Assembly (NCBI RefSeq): GCF_004341375.1
Contig: NZ_SLXO01000006.1
Span: forward strand, 1-64,000
Source: Rhodothalassium salexigens DSM 2132
GTDB taxonomy: Bacteria; Pseudomonadota; Alphaproteobacteria; Sphingomonadales; Rhodothalassiaceae
Direction of reading: 5' to 3'
DNA: 64,000 nucleotides
The position numbers and the translations under genes are program-made. Below are positions 1 to 8,277 of the stretch, piece after piece (position 1 is the first letter of the stretch; each line of letters begins with the position of its first letter). The notes under the pieces were generated by a model. The model was not told where the DNA came from, made no database searches, and worked only from the letters and a program-made list of their open reading frames with translations.

Positions 1-15
1 GCGGCGCCGGCTCAT
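1..15 (-). CDS. Start of an unidentified gene running off the left edge
   Basis: Reading leftward, an ATG at 15 is preceded by an excellent ribosome binding site (GAGGAGGAACG directly before it), and the first codons give Met-Ser-Arg-Arg-Arg. Only five codons are in the window, so no function can be given. It lies 76 bases downstream of gabD on the same strand and may be in the same operon; a GABA or polyamine catabolic gene would be a natural neighbour, but that is only a guess from position. Confidence 0.4.
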
Positions 16-91
16 CGTTCCTCCTCTGCAATGAGGAAAAACGTGAATCACAAAACTGACGACAAAGGAATCCCGTTTATGAGTTTATGGC

Positions 92-1540
92 CTAGATCTG
101 CAAGCAGATATACTTCTCCTCCAGATACTCCTCGATGCCCTGATGGGCGCCTTCGCGGCCCAGACCGGACTGTTTGATGCCGCCAAACGGCGCCACCTCG
201 GTGGAGAACAGGCCGGTATTGATACCGACGATACCGCTCTCCAATGCCTCGGCGATGCGATAGACTCGGCCCAGATCGCGCACAAAGGCATAGCTCGCCA
301 GACCGAACTCGGTGTCATTGGCCAGGGCGACGCCTTCCATATCGTCGCTGAAGCGCACCACCGGCGCCAGGGGCCCGAAGGTCTCCTCGCGGAAGAACTG
401 CATCTCCCGGGTGGCCCCGGCCAGCACGGTGGGGGCGAAATAGGTGCCCTCCAGGCCGTCATGGCCGCGACCGGCCACCATCTCGGCGCCCTTGGCGGTG
501 GCGTCGTGCAGGTGGCTCTGGACCTTTTCCAGGGCCGCCTGGTTGATCAGCGGGCCGATGTCGGTGGCGTCCTCGGTGCCGGGGCCGACGCGCAGCGCGC
601 CCGCCTTGGCGGCCAACTTCTCGACGAACTGGTCGTAGATGCGATCCTGCACCAGGACCCGGTTGGCGCACACGCAGGTCTGGCCGGCATTGCGGAACTT
701 GCTGGCGATGGCGCCGTCGACCGCGGCGTCCACATCGGCGTCGTCGAAGACCAGGAACGGCGCGTTGCCGCCCAACTCCAGGCTGATCTTTTTCACCGTG
801 TCGGCCGACTGGCGCATCAGCAAGCGGCCCACCTGGGTCGAGCCGGTGAAGGTCAGCTTGCGCACGTCGCCGCTGTGGGTGAGCGTGGCGCCGATCGTCT
901 CGGGCTCGCCGGTGACCACGTTGAACACCCCCGCCGGCACGCCCGCGGCCTCGGCCAACTGGGCCAGCGCCAGCGCGGTGAACGGCGTGTCCTCGGCCGG
1001 CTTGGCGACCATGGCACAGCCGGCGGCGAGCGCCGGGCCGGCCTTGCGGGTCAGCATGGCGGCGGGGAAGTTCCACGGCGTGATCGCCGCGACCACGCCC
1101 ACCGGCTGCTTGATCACCATCAGCCGCTTATCGGCCTGGTGGCCCGGGATCGTCTGGCCGTAGACGCGCCGCGCCTCTTCGGCGAACCAGCGCAGGAAAC
1201 TGGCGGCATAAGCCACCTCGCCGCGCGCCTCGCGCAGCGGCTTGCCCTGTTCGGCGGTCATCATCTGCGCCAGGTCTTCGGTCGCCTCGACCATCAGGTC
1301 GTGCCAGCGCATCAAGATGTCGGCGCGCTCCTTGGCGGTCTTGGCGGCCCAGCCGGCCTGCGCGCCCTTGGCCGCCTGGATGGCGCGGTCGGTCTCCGCC
1401 GCCCCCATGCGCGGCACCCGGCCCAACACGGCGCCGGTGGCCGGGTTGACCACGTCGAAGGTGGCGCCGTCGTCGGCATCGGTCCACTGCCCGTTGATGT
1501 ATGCTTTTTGCTGGAATAAGCTTTGATTGGACAACTTCAT
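92..1540 (-). CDS. gabD: NAD(P)-dependent succinate-semialdehyde dehydrogenase
   Basis: Oxidises succinic semialdehyde to succinate, the last step of the GABA shunt, in the cytoplasm. The 482-residue protein has the same length as E. coli GabD and the full aldehyde dehydrogenase fold: the PWNFP motif near residue 150, the catalytic-base motif LELGG with Glu255, and the nucleophile in GQTCVCANR with Cys289; both codons were placed by position. The ATG at 1540 was chosen because AAAGGGA precedes it and the product then begins like other GabD proteins (MKLSNQSLF); the frame stays open further upstream without similarity. It is divergent from the acyl-CoA dehydrogenase at 1689, with a 148-base shared control region. 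Other semialdehyde substrates such as glutarate semialdehyde cannot be excluded. Confidence 0.93.
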   Translation of the reverse strand: MKLSNQSLFQQKAYINGQWTDADDGATFDVVNPATGAVLGRVPRMGAAETDRAIQAAKGAQAGWAAKTAKERADILMRWHDLMVEATEDLAQMMTAEQGKPLREARGEVAYAASFLRWFAEEARRVYGQTIPGHQADKRLMVIKQPVGVVAAITPWNFPAAMLTRKAGPALAAGCAMVAKPAEDTPFTALALAQLAEAAGVPAGVFNVVTGEPETIGATLTHSGDVRKLTFTGSTQVGRLLMRQSADTVKKISLELGGNAPFLVFDDADVDAAVDGAIASKFRNAGQTCVCANRVLVQDRIYDQFVEKLAAKAGALRVGPGTEDATDIGPLINQAALEKVQSHLHDATAKGAEMVAGRGHDGLEGTYFAPTVLAGATREMQFFREETFGPLAPVVRFSDDMEGVALANDTEFGLASYAFVRDLGRVYRIAEALESGIVGINTGLFSTEVAPFGGIKQSGLGREGAHQGIEEYLEEKYICLQI

Positions 1541-1688
1541 CCGCTTCTGGTCCCTTTCTTGGCGGGTTTCCATGCGCCGGGGATGCTTGGCATCGCCGGG
1601 CACGGCAATCCCCGCAGACATGAGGCCGGAACGCCCTGTGTGCAAGTCACTTAGCGTCCTATCCCTCGTGACCGGAGCCAGAAGCCCC

Positions 1689-2882
1689 ATGGACGATCCC
1701 CGCCGCCAGAGCGCCCAGCCCGACTATGACGCCTTCGCCCCTCTGCTCGATGGGCCCTGGTACACCGACGAGCATCGCGCCTTTCGGGAGTCGGTCCGGC
1801 GCTTCGTCGAGGCCGAGATCAGCCCCCATGTGGACGCCTGGGACGAAGCCGGCGCGTTCCCGCGTGAATTGTACAAGAAGGCCGGGCAGATGGGCCTGCT
1901 CGCGCTCGGCTACCCCGAGGAACTCGGCGGCGTCGAGGCCGATCCGTTCTTCGCCCTGATCCTGCAACAAGAGGTGGCACGTGCCGGCTCGGGCGGTGTG
2001 CCGGCGAGCCTGTTCTCCAGCGGCATTTCGATGCCGCCGGTGGCCCATTTCGCCCGCGATGCGGTGCGCCGGACGGTGGTGCCGCAGGTGCTCGCCGGCG
2101 ACAAGATCGCCGCCCTCGCGGTCACCGAGCCCGGCGGCGGCTCCGACGTGGCCAATCTGCGCACCACCGCGCGGCGCGACGGCGACGACTATGTGATCAA
2201 CGGCGAGAAGACGTTCATCTCGTCGGGCATGCGCGCCGATTATCTGACCGTGGCGGTGCGCACCGGCGGCGAGGGCGCCGGCGGCATCTCGCTGTTGCTG
2301 GTCGACGGCGACGCACCGGGGCTCGCCCGCACGGCGTTGAAAAAGATGGGCTGGTGGTGTTCGGACACCGCGACGCTCTATTTCGACGATGTCCGGGTGC
2401 CGGTCGAGCGGCTGGTGGGCAAGGAGAACCAGGGCTTCCATGCCGCCATGGTCAATTTCAACGGCGAACGTCTGTCGCTGGCGGCGTTGTGCAACGGCTT
2501 CGCGCTGGTGTGCCTGGAAGAAGCGGTCAACTATGCCCGCCAACGCCACACCTTCGGCCGGGCGCTGATCACCCGCCAGGCGATCCGCCACAAGCTGGCG
2601 ACCATGGCCCAGCGCATCCGCGCCACCCAGGCCTATATCGAGCGTACCGCCTGGGCCATGGGCGAGGGCCGCCAGCCGGCCGCCGACATCGCGTTATTGA
2701 AAAACCAGGCCACCGAAACGCTGGAGCATTGCGCACGCGAGGCGGTGCAGATCTTCGGCGGCGCGGGCTATCTGCGCGGCGCCAAGGTGGAGCGCATCTA
2801 TCGCGAGGTCCGCGTGATGGCGATCGGCGGCGGCGCCGAAGAGATCATGCGCGACCTGGCCGCCAACCAGTTGGGGTTCTAA
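1689..2882 (+). CDS. Acyl-CoA dehydrogenase, IVD/LCAD-like active site
   Basis: FAD-dependent alpha,beta-dehydrogenation of an acyl-CoA thioester, passing electrons to ETF; 397 residues, the usual length. Family signatures include ALAVTEPGGGSDVANL in the FAD-binding middle region and the C-terminal helical domain with RQRHTFGRAL and QIFGGAGYLRG. The catalytic Glu normally found in a C-terminal YEGT motif is replaced here by Gly (AIGGGAEEI). A Glu sits instead at residue 260 in NGERLSLAAL, the position used by isovaleryl-CoA and long-chain acyl-CoA dehydrogenases. That suggests a branched-chain or long-chain substrate. The ATG at 1689 was chosen because homology starts just after it; the upstream frame is GC-rich filler overlapping the gabD promoter. 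Confidence 0.9.
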   Translation: MDDPRRQSAQPDYDAFAPLLDGPWYTDEHRAFRESVRRFVEAEISPHVDAWDEAGAFPRELYKKAGQMGLLALGYPEELGGVEADPFFALILQQEVARAGSGGVPASLFSSGISMPPVAHFARDAVRRTVVPQVLAGDKIAALAVTEPGGGSDVANLRTTARRDGDDYVINGEKTFISSGMRADYLTVAVRTGGEGAGGISLLLVDGDAPGLARTALKKMGWWCSDTATLYFDDVRVPVERLVGKENQGFHAAMVNFNGERLSLAALCNGFALVCLEEAVNYARQRHTFGRALITRQAIRHKLATMAQRIRATQAYIERTAWAMGEGRQPAADIALLKNQATETLEHCAREAVQIFGGAGYLRGAKVERIYREVRVMAIGGGAEEIMRDLAANQLGF

Positions 2883-3250
2883 AGGCGCAACCCCGGGCGC
2901 GGCTCACCATACCCGTCGCGCCGTGCCGGAGGGTTCACCGCCGCCGTCATCGCGACCGCCAGCGACGCGACCTGATCGCCGCTGGCGGTCGTCCCTGCGG
3001 GTGCCCGTGTGGGCGGCGGCGGGGGCGGTCGGCTGTCGGCCGCCAGGCGTTTCGCTGGCGCTCGCCACGACCGCGTGGGCGGCGAACGGGGCTTGAAGCG
3101 CCGGCATGGCGGTGGCCACCGGGCCGGCATCGGCGGCCGGAACAAGCGGACCATGCGCGGCCTGTGCCATGGCCCTTGTGAGGCGGCAGCGGGGCGCTTA
3201 GGTCTGCCGGCCAGTTGCTCCTTCCCGTCTCCTTCCCGCCGGATCCTGCC
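2883..3250. other. Intergenic gap holding a palindromic repeat
   Basis: There is no credible gene between the acyl-CoA dehydrogenase and the EamA transporter. The open frames across it on both strands look like high-GC by-products without a ribosome binding site or recognisable protein. The central part (2943-3074) is a copy of the dispersed inverted-repeat element described separately. I see no clear promoter for the EamA gene. Confidence 0.7.
2943..3074. repeat. Dispersed palindromic intergenic repeat, copy 1
   Basis: The two ends form an imperfect inverted repeat of about 30 bases. The left arm contains CGCCAGCGACGCGA; the right arm read in reverse contains GCGAGCGCCAGCGAAACGCC. Between them is a GC-rich core that shares the segment GGGTGCCCGT and a GGCGGCGG run with the copy at 33467-33629. 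It has no coding capacity. Its structure resembles REP/MITE-type elements able to fold into a long hairpin. Confidence 0.65.
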
Positions 3251-4159
3251 ATGACCGACCGCATGCGACCGCTTCTGGTCCTGACGATCATCCTCGGCCT
3301 GGGCTTCACGGGCGTGTTCATCAAGCTCGCCGCGCCGGTGTCGCCCGCCAACCTGTTCGCCACCCGGTCGCTGATCAGCTTCGCGCTGTTCGCCCTGGTG
3401 ATCGGCCTGTCGCCGGCGCGGCGGCTGGTGCGCGTCGACCGGCGCAGTTGGACCTATGCCGGGCCCGGCGTGCTGCTGGCCTGTTATTACTATTTCGCCG
3501 CCGTGGCGTTCCAACAGGCGCCGGTGGCCGTGGTGTCGCTGATCCTGGCCACCGCGCCGGTGTTCGGCACGCTCTACGGCGCCATGTTGGGCCACGCGCC
3601 CGGGCGCTGGCACTATCTGGGCATGGCCCTGTGCCTCGCCGGCCTCGCCGTCACCGTCAGCCCCGACCTGGCAGCGCCGCCCGCCACCGGCCCGGCGACC
3701 ACGCCCGCCGGGCTCGCCGCCGCGCTCGCCTCCGCTGCGGGCCTGGCCGGCTACGGCTTTCTCAGCCGGCGCCTGACCCTGCCCGGCGGCGCCGCCGGCG
3801 ACGTGACCTTGGTGATCTATTCGCTGTTTGGGGCGAGCCTGCTCGGCCTGGTGGCCCTGGCGCCGGGCGAACTGGCCGCGATCAGCGCCGAGCGGCCGAC
3901 CACGCTGGTGTGGCTGTTGGGATTGTCGGTGGTGGCGACGCTGGTGCCGACGGTGGCGCTGGCGCTGTTGTCGCAGCGGGTGTCGCCGGTGAGCCTGCCA
4001 CTGACCAACCTGCCGGTCCCCCTGGTCGCCGCCCTGGTGGCGTTCCTGGTGTTGGGCGAGGCGCTGCCGGCCACCTTCGTGCCCGGCGCGGGATTGGTCG
4101 TCGTGGGGCTCTATTTCCTGGTCGTGCACCCCGCGCGCCGGACGCGCGGGGGCGGTTGA
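3251..4159 (+). CDS. EamA/DMT-family transporter
   Basis: A 302-residue inner-membrane protein of the drug/metabolite transporter superfamily, made of two EamA repeats of about five membrane helices each. Hydrophobic segments run from residue 8 (LLVLTIILGLGFTGVFIKLA) to the C-terminus (GLVVVGLYFLVVHP), with family-like features such as the early FIKLAAPVSPANLFATRSLI region and FQQAPVAVVSLILATAPVF near the end of repeat one. Members export amino acids, nucleobases or other metabolites; the substrate here is unknown. The ATG at 3251 starts immediately before the first membrane segment; its ribosome binding site is weak. It stands alone, convergent with cytochrome b561. Confidence 0.88.
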   Translation: MTDRMRPLLVLTIILGLGFTGVFIKLAAPVSPANLFATRSLISFALFALVIGLSPARRLVRVDRRSWTYAGPGVLLACYYYFAAVAFQQAPVAVVSLILATAPVFGTLYGAMLGHAPGRWHYLGMALCLAGLAVTVSPDLAAPPATGPATTPAGLAAALASAAGLAGYGFLSRRLTLPGGAAGDVTLVIYSLFGASLLGLVALAPGELAAISAERPTTLVWLLGLSVVATLVPTVALALLSQRVSPVSLPLTNLPVPLVAALVAFLVLGEALPATFVPGAGLVVVGLYFLVVHPARRTRGGG

Positions 4160-4175
4160 GCCGGTGACCGGCCGG

Positions 4176-4196
4176 GCCGGGCCAAGGCGGCCCGGC
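4176..4196. terminator. Possible bidirectional terminator hairpin
   Basis: A perfect 8-base-pair GC-only stem (GCCGGGCC / GGCCCGGC) with a 5-base loop lies between the convergent EamA and cytochrome b561 genes. There is no T-run on either side, so it may only assist termination or be a chance GC palindrome. Confidence 0.35.
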
Positions 4197-4219
4197 GTGA
4201 GCGAGAGGCCCGGCGGGCG

Positions 4220-4771
4220 TCAGTCGGCCTTGCCCGAGACCATGCGGGTCAGGGTCGCGTCGCGCTCGACGAAGTGGTGCTTGAGCGCCGCGCCCACGTG
4301 CAGCACCAGCGCCGCGATCACCAGCAGGCTGACGGCGAAGTGCGCGGTCTCGGTCGCTTCGTGCAGCGCCGGCGCCTTTTCGGCCATGGCGGGGATGGTG
4401 AACAGGCCGAACACGTCGACCGGATAGCCCGCCGACACCGACATCAAGATGCCCGAGGCCGGGATCACCACCATGCCGGCCAGCAGCACCCAGTGAATGG
4501 CATGGCCGAGCTTGGCCTGGGCCGGCGTGGTGCCGGGCACCGGGGCGGGAAAGCCCTGGCGAATGCGCCAGAACACCCGCCACAGCACGAACAACAGCAC
4601 CAGCGTGCCGATCGCCTTGTGCATGCCGATCAGCGGAAACTTGACCGAATTGTCCAGCTCCACATTGCCGAGCACCATGCCGACGCCCAGCAGCGCGATG
4701 ATCGCCACGGCGGTGATCCAGTGGTTGACCCGGGAAACCAGATCGTAGGTGGTCACGTTATTACGTTTCAT
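4220..4771 (-). CDS. Cytochrome b561 family protein
   Basis: A 183-residue inner-membrane di-haem cytochrome with four membrane helices, of the bacterial CybB type, moving electrons between the quinone pool and an unknown partner. Likely haem ligands are His17 in SRVNHW, His51 in GMHKAIG, and histidines in ETAHFAV and VLHVGAALKHHF near the C-terminus. The length and order of motifs match the family throughout. The start codon is the first ATG of the frame and lies just after an AT-rich leader. Divergent from recQ with 286 bases between them; no specific operator was recognised there. Confidence 0.93.
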   Translation of the reverse strand: MKRNNVTTYDLVSRVNHWITAVAIIALLGVGMVLGNVELDNSVKFPLIGMHKAIGTLVLLFVLWRVFWRIRQGFPAPVPGTTPAQAKLGHAIHWVLLAGMVVIPASGILMSVSAGYPVDVFGLFTIPAMAEKAPALHEATETAHFAVSLLVIAALVLHVGAALKHHFVERDATLTRMVSGKAD

Positions 4772-5057
4772 TCTTAATATCCTCGTGTCGCGTCAGTGAT
4801 CGGTGACAGCAAGCTATGTATCGCTCCAGCGGCCGCGAAGCAATTGATTCCGCGGTCGCACGGGGGCAGGATGCGACCAATTTCCTAGAGCTCTCATCGA
4901 CCGACCGGGGTCCGCGCACGGCGCCCGGATCGGCCGAAAAGGGCTCTTGGGGCCCCGGTCCCGAGAGCGTCCGTGCCACCGGGTCGACCACCATGGCCGG
5001 CCGACCCGATGGCGCGCGCTCCGGCCATCCACTCCCCTTCTACGAACGAGGTGTCGC

Positions 5058-6899
5058 GTGCCCGTCGCTCCGCCTGCCGCGCTCGACGTGCTCAAGTCGG
5101 TGTTCGGCTATCCCGCCTTCAGGCCCGGCCAGGATGAGATCATCGCGCGGCTCATCGCCGGCACCCATTGCCTGTGTGTCATGCCCACCGGCGCGGGCAA
5201 GTCGCTCTGTTATCAGATCCCGGCGCTGATGGCGGACCGCCCGACCGTGGTGGTGTCGCCGCTGACCGCCTTGATGGACGACCAGTCGGCCGGGCTCGAA
5301 GCCGCCGGGGTGCCGGTGGCGGCGATCCATTCCGGGCGCGCCTGGCAGGACAATGCCGACGCCTGGCGCGACGTGCGCGCCGGGCGCATCAAGCTGATCT
5401 ATCTGTCGCCGGAAAAGCTGATGAGCGCGCGCATGCTCGACGCGCTGCGGCCGCTCGACCCGGCCATGTTCGTGGTCGACGAGGCGCACTGCATCTCCAA
5501 ATGGGGCGCGCAGTTCCGCCCCGACTATGAACAGCTCTCGCGGCTCAAGGAGCTGTTCCCACGCGCCACCCTGGCCGCCTTCACCGCCACCGCCGACGCC
5601 GCCACCCGCGACGACATCGCCGCCAAGCTGTTCGCCGGCCAGGGCGAGGTGATCGTCCACGGCTTCGACCGGCCGAACATCTTCCTCGCCGCCGAACCCA
5701 AGCGCCCCGGCTTCGACCAGTTGTTCGACTATGTGCGCGCCCGGCCCGGCCGGTCGGGTATCGTCTACTGCCTGTCGCGCAAGCAGACCGAGGCGGTGGC
5801 CGAAGCACTCAACCGCGCCGGCATCCCAGCCCTCGCCTATCACGCCGGCATGGCGGCCGACGAACGCCGGGCGGCCCAGGAACGTTTCATGGCCGAGCCG
5901 GGCCTGATCATGGCCGCGACCATCGCCTTCGGCATGGGCATCGACAAGGCGGACATCCGCTATGTGTTCCACCTCAACCTGCCGAGCAGCATGGAAGCCT
6001 ATTATCAGGAGATCGGCCGGGCCGGGCGCGACGGGGCGCCGGCCGAGGCGATGATGCTGTTCTCGCCCGGCGACATCGCCCAGCGCCGCCGGTTCATCGA
6101 AGAGGGCGGCGGCGACGACGACCATATCCGCCGCGAACACCAGCGCCTCGACGCCCTGGTCGCCTATGCCGAGGCGACGCGCTGCCGGCGCTCGACCCTG
6201 TTGGCCTATTTCGGCCAGAGCCTCGACGGCGACGACCCCGAGGCCGCCACCGCGCCGGCGCGCTGCGGCCATTGCGACCTGTGCCTGGACCCGCCGCGTC
6301 TGGTGGATGCCACGCGCGAGGCGCAGATGCTGCTGTCGGCCATGGTGCGCACCGGCGAACGCTATGGCGCCAGCCATCTGATCGACATCGTCACCGGCGC
6401 CGAGACCCAGAAGATGCGCGACAGCGGCCACGACCAATTGCCCACCTATGGCGTCGGCAGCCACCTGCCCAAATCGGCGTGGACGGCGTTCGCGCGGCAA
6501 CTGATCTCGGGCGGGCTGGCGCACCAGGACGTGGCGCGCTTCGGCGGCCTGAGCGTCACCCCGGCGGGCTGGGCGGTGCTGCGCGGCCAGGAGACCTTTT
6601 CGTCGCGGCAACTGACGCCGCCCAAGCGCCGGCGCGACGCGCCCCGCCCGGCCGCCGACGAGGCCGCGCTCGACCCCGCCGAGGCCGAGCTTCTCAAGGC
6701 GCTCAAGGCCAAGCGCAAGGAGTTGGCCGCCGAGCGGTCGGTGCCGGCATTCGTGATCTTCCCCGACGCCACGCTCGCCGACATGTGCCGGCGCAAGCCC
6801 CAGACCCTCGACGACCTGGCGCTGGTCAGCGGCGTCGGACCGAAGAAGCAGGCCGAGTTCGGCGCGACCTTCCTGGCGGTGATCCGCGCAGGCGCCTGA
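5058..6899 (+). CDS. recQ: ATP-dependent DNA helicase RecQ
   Basis: A 3'-to-5' DNA helicase for recombination and fork repair. Domains in order: Superfamily 2 helicase core with Walker A PTGAGKS (residues 43-49) and the DEAH box in VVDEAHCISKWG; the helicase C-terminal lobe ending in QEIGRAGRDG; a zinc-binding region with cysteines in TRCRRSTLL and ARCGHCDLCLDPP; winged helix; and a C-terminal HRDC domain (KELAAERSVPAFVIFPDATL...). Length 613 is typical. The GTG at 5058 was chosen because an AGG-containing site precedes it and the protein then starts ten residues before the conserved LKSVFGYPAFRPGQ; translation from farther upstream gives arginine-rich filler. Confidence 0.95.
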   Translation: MPVAPPAALDVLKSVFGYPAFRPGQDEIIARLIAGTHCLCVMPTGAGKSLCYQIPALMADRPTVVVSPLTALMDDQSAGLEAAGVPVAAIHSGRAWQDNADAWRDVRAGRIKLIYLSPEKLMSARMLDALRPLDPAMFVVDEAHCISKWGAQFRPDYEQLSRLKELFPRATLAAFTATADAATRDDIAAKLFAGQGEVIVHGFDRPNIFLAAEPKRPGFDQLFDYVRARPGRSGIVYCLSRKQTEAVAEALNRAGIPALAYHAGMAADERRAAQERFMAEPGLIMAATIAFGMGIDKADIRYVFHLNLPSSMEAYYQEIGRAGRDGAPAEAMMLFSPGDIAQRRRFIEEGGGDDDHIRREHQRLDALVAYAEATRCRRSTLLAYFGQSLDGDDPEAATAPARCGHCDLCLDPPRLVDATREAQMLLSAMVRTGERYGASHLIDIVTGAETQKMRDSGHDQLPTYGVGSHLPKSAWTAFARQLISGGLAHQDVARFGGLSVTPAGWAVLRGQETFSSRQLTPPKRRRDAPRPAADEAALDPAEAELLKALKAKRKELAAERSVPAFVIFPDATLADMCRRKPQTLDDLALVSGVGPKKQAEFGATFLAVIRAGA

Positions 6900-6929
6900 C
6901 GTTGCCGGGCGTCGGGGCGAGGCCTGGCG

Positions 6930-7988
6930 TCAGGGCTGGGCGGCGCGGGCGGCGGCGGCCGGCGGCGCCCACGCGCCGGCGTCGAGCGCGCGCAAGGTGA
7001 CCGCGGCATCGGTGAAGTCGGAGAAAATGCCGTCGATGCCCAGGGCATAGAGCCGGCGCAATGCGACGCGGCCGTCGGCGGCCCATGGCGGCACCTGGTC
7101 CAGGCGATGGGTCCACGGGTGCACCGCCAGCCCCGCCGCGTGGGCGCGCGCCACGAAGCCCGTGTCGGCACCAGTGGCGTCGACCAGCAGCGCCTCGGCC
7201 GGGCCGACGCCGTCAGCCACCGCCGCCGCCCGCTCAAGCGACACACTGGGCCGGACCGTGCCGTCGGCGCCGGTCACCGGATAGACCAGCACGATCAACG
7301 GCCAGTCGCTCGCCGCCTTGAGCCGGTCGAGGATCTCGGGTTCGAACGACTGGATGAACACCGGCACCCGACCGGGCAGCGCCTCCAGGGTCGCCAAGGC
7401 GTCGAGCAGCGGCTGCGCCATGTCGAGCCCGCGCGCGGCGAAGTGGCCGGGATGCTTGGTCTCGGGGTAGACGCCCACCGGGCGGCCGCGCCGCGCGCTC
7501 TCGCCGGCGGCCAGGCGCAGCACCTCGGCGAAGCTGGGGATCTCGTAGCGGTCGTCATGGTCGCGCGCACGGCCGGGAAACGCCTGGCGCGCCCTGAGCG
7601 TCTTGATCTCGGCGAGGCTGAAATCGTCGACGAACCAGTCGGTGCGGTCGCCGCGCGTGGTGCGCCGGTCGGCGAACTCGGGCCGGTCGGCCACGTCGGT
7701 GGTGGTCGAGAGATAGCTGTCGTGGCGGACCACCAGATGGCCGTCGCGGGTCATCACCAGGTCGGGCTCGATAAAGTCGGCGCCGAGCTCGATGGCCAGC
7801 GCATACGCCTCCAGCGTGTGTTCGGGCAGATAGCCGCTGGCGCCGCGATGGGCGATCACCAGCGGCGCCGCCCCGGTCAGGGTCGGATACGGCCAAGACC
7901 CGCCCGAACCTTCATAATCCTGTGCCATCACCATCATACCCGCAGCCCACAGCCCGAGCCCCCCGAGCCAGTATCCAAGCTTGCCCAT
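6930..7988 (-). CDS. Secreted glycerophosphodiester phosphodiesterase (GlpQ-like)
   Basis: Hydrolyses glycerophosphodiesters to glycerol-3-phosphate and an alcohol, probably in the periplasm. The 352-residue protein starts with a hydrophobic signal segment (LGYWLGGLGLWAAGMMVMAQ), then the GDPD TIM barrel: IAHRGASGYLPEHT with the catalytic His, GADFIEPDLV with metal-binding acids, and HLVVRHD with the second His. The C-terminal half keeps VFIQSFEPEIL and IDGIFSDFTD. The ATG at 7988 has GGAGG nine bases ahead; upstream codons in the frame have no signal peptide. It converges on recQ. Together with PhoD and a nearby TonB receptor it could serve phosphorus or phospholipid scavenging. Confidence 0.92.
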   Translation of the reverse strand: MGKLGYWLGGLGLWAAGMMVMAQDYEGSGGSWPYPTLTGAAPLVIAHRGASGYLPEHTLEAYALAIELGADFIEPDLVMTRDGHLVVRHDSYLSTTTDVADRPEFADRRTTRGDRTDWFVDDFSLAEIKTLRARQAFPGRARDHDDRYEIPSFAEVLRLAAGESARRGRPVGVYPETKHPGHFAARGLDMAQPLLDALATLEALPGRVPVFIQSFEPEILDRLKAASDWPLIVLVYPVTGADGTVRPSVSLERAAAVADGVGPAEALLVDATGADTGFVARAHAAGLAVHPWTHRLDQVPPWAADGRVALRRLYALGIDGIFSDFTDAAVTLRALDAGAWAPPAAAARAAQP

Positions 7989-8277
7989 CGTCGTCGCCTC
8001 CAATCCGCCGCAGACCAAGACAAACAGCCTGGAGTTGCGACTTTTTTTCCTTCTGCTAGGGTGCCGCGCTGCCCTGCGAGCCGCAAGCGAAGACCCTGTG
8101 ACAGTGCGAAAACGGCTGAAAACAAGGGCTCTAAACTCCGAGACCGCTATACAAGGCGGCAATCTTCGGTTAGGGGAGCGGTTCAAGTCATGGCCCGTCG
8201 GATTATGACCGTCTGTTGAAACGATCCGTCCGACGTCGCGCCAGACGCCTTTTTCCCCCTTGATTGGAGTGTGTGCA

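Noticed and set aside
143-1519. A 458-codon plus-strand frame opposite gabD
   Set aside because: Same explanation: codon-position GC bias leaves the antisense frame open; the product is His/Gly/Ala-rich with no family pattern.
2879-4129. A 416-codon minus-strand frame covering the EamA gene and the gap before it
   Set aside because: The product is a low-complexity Gln/Arg/His/Gly string; the plus-strand EamA protein explains the region.
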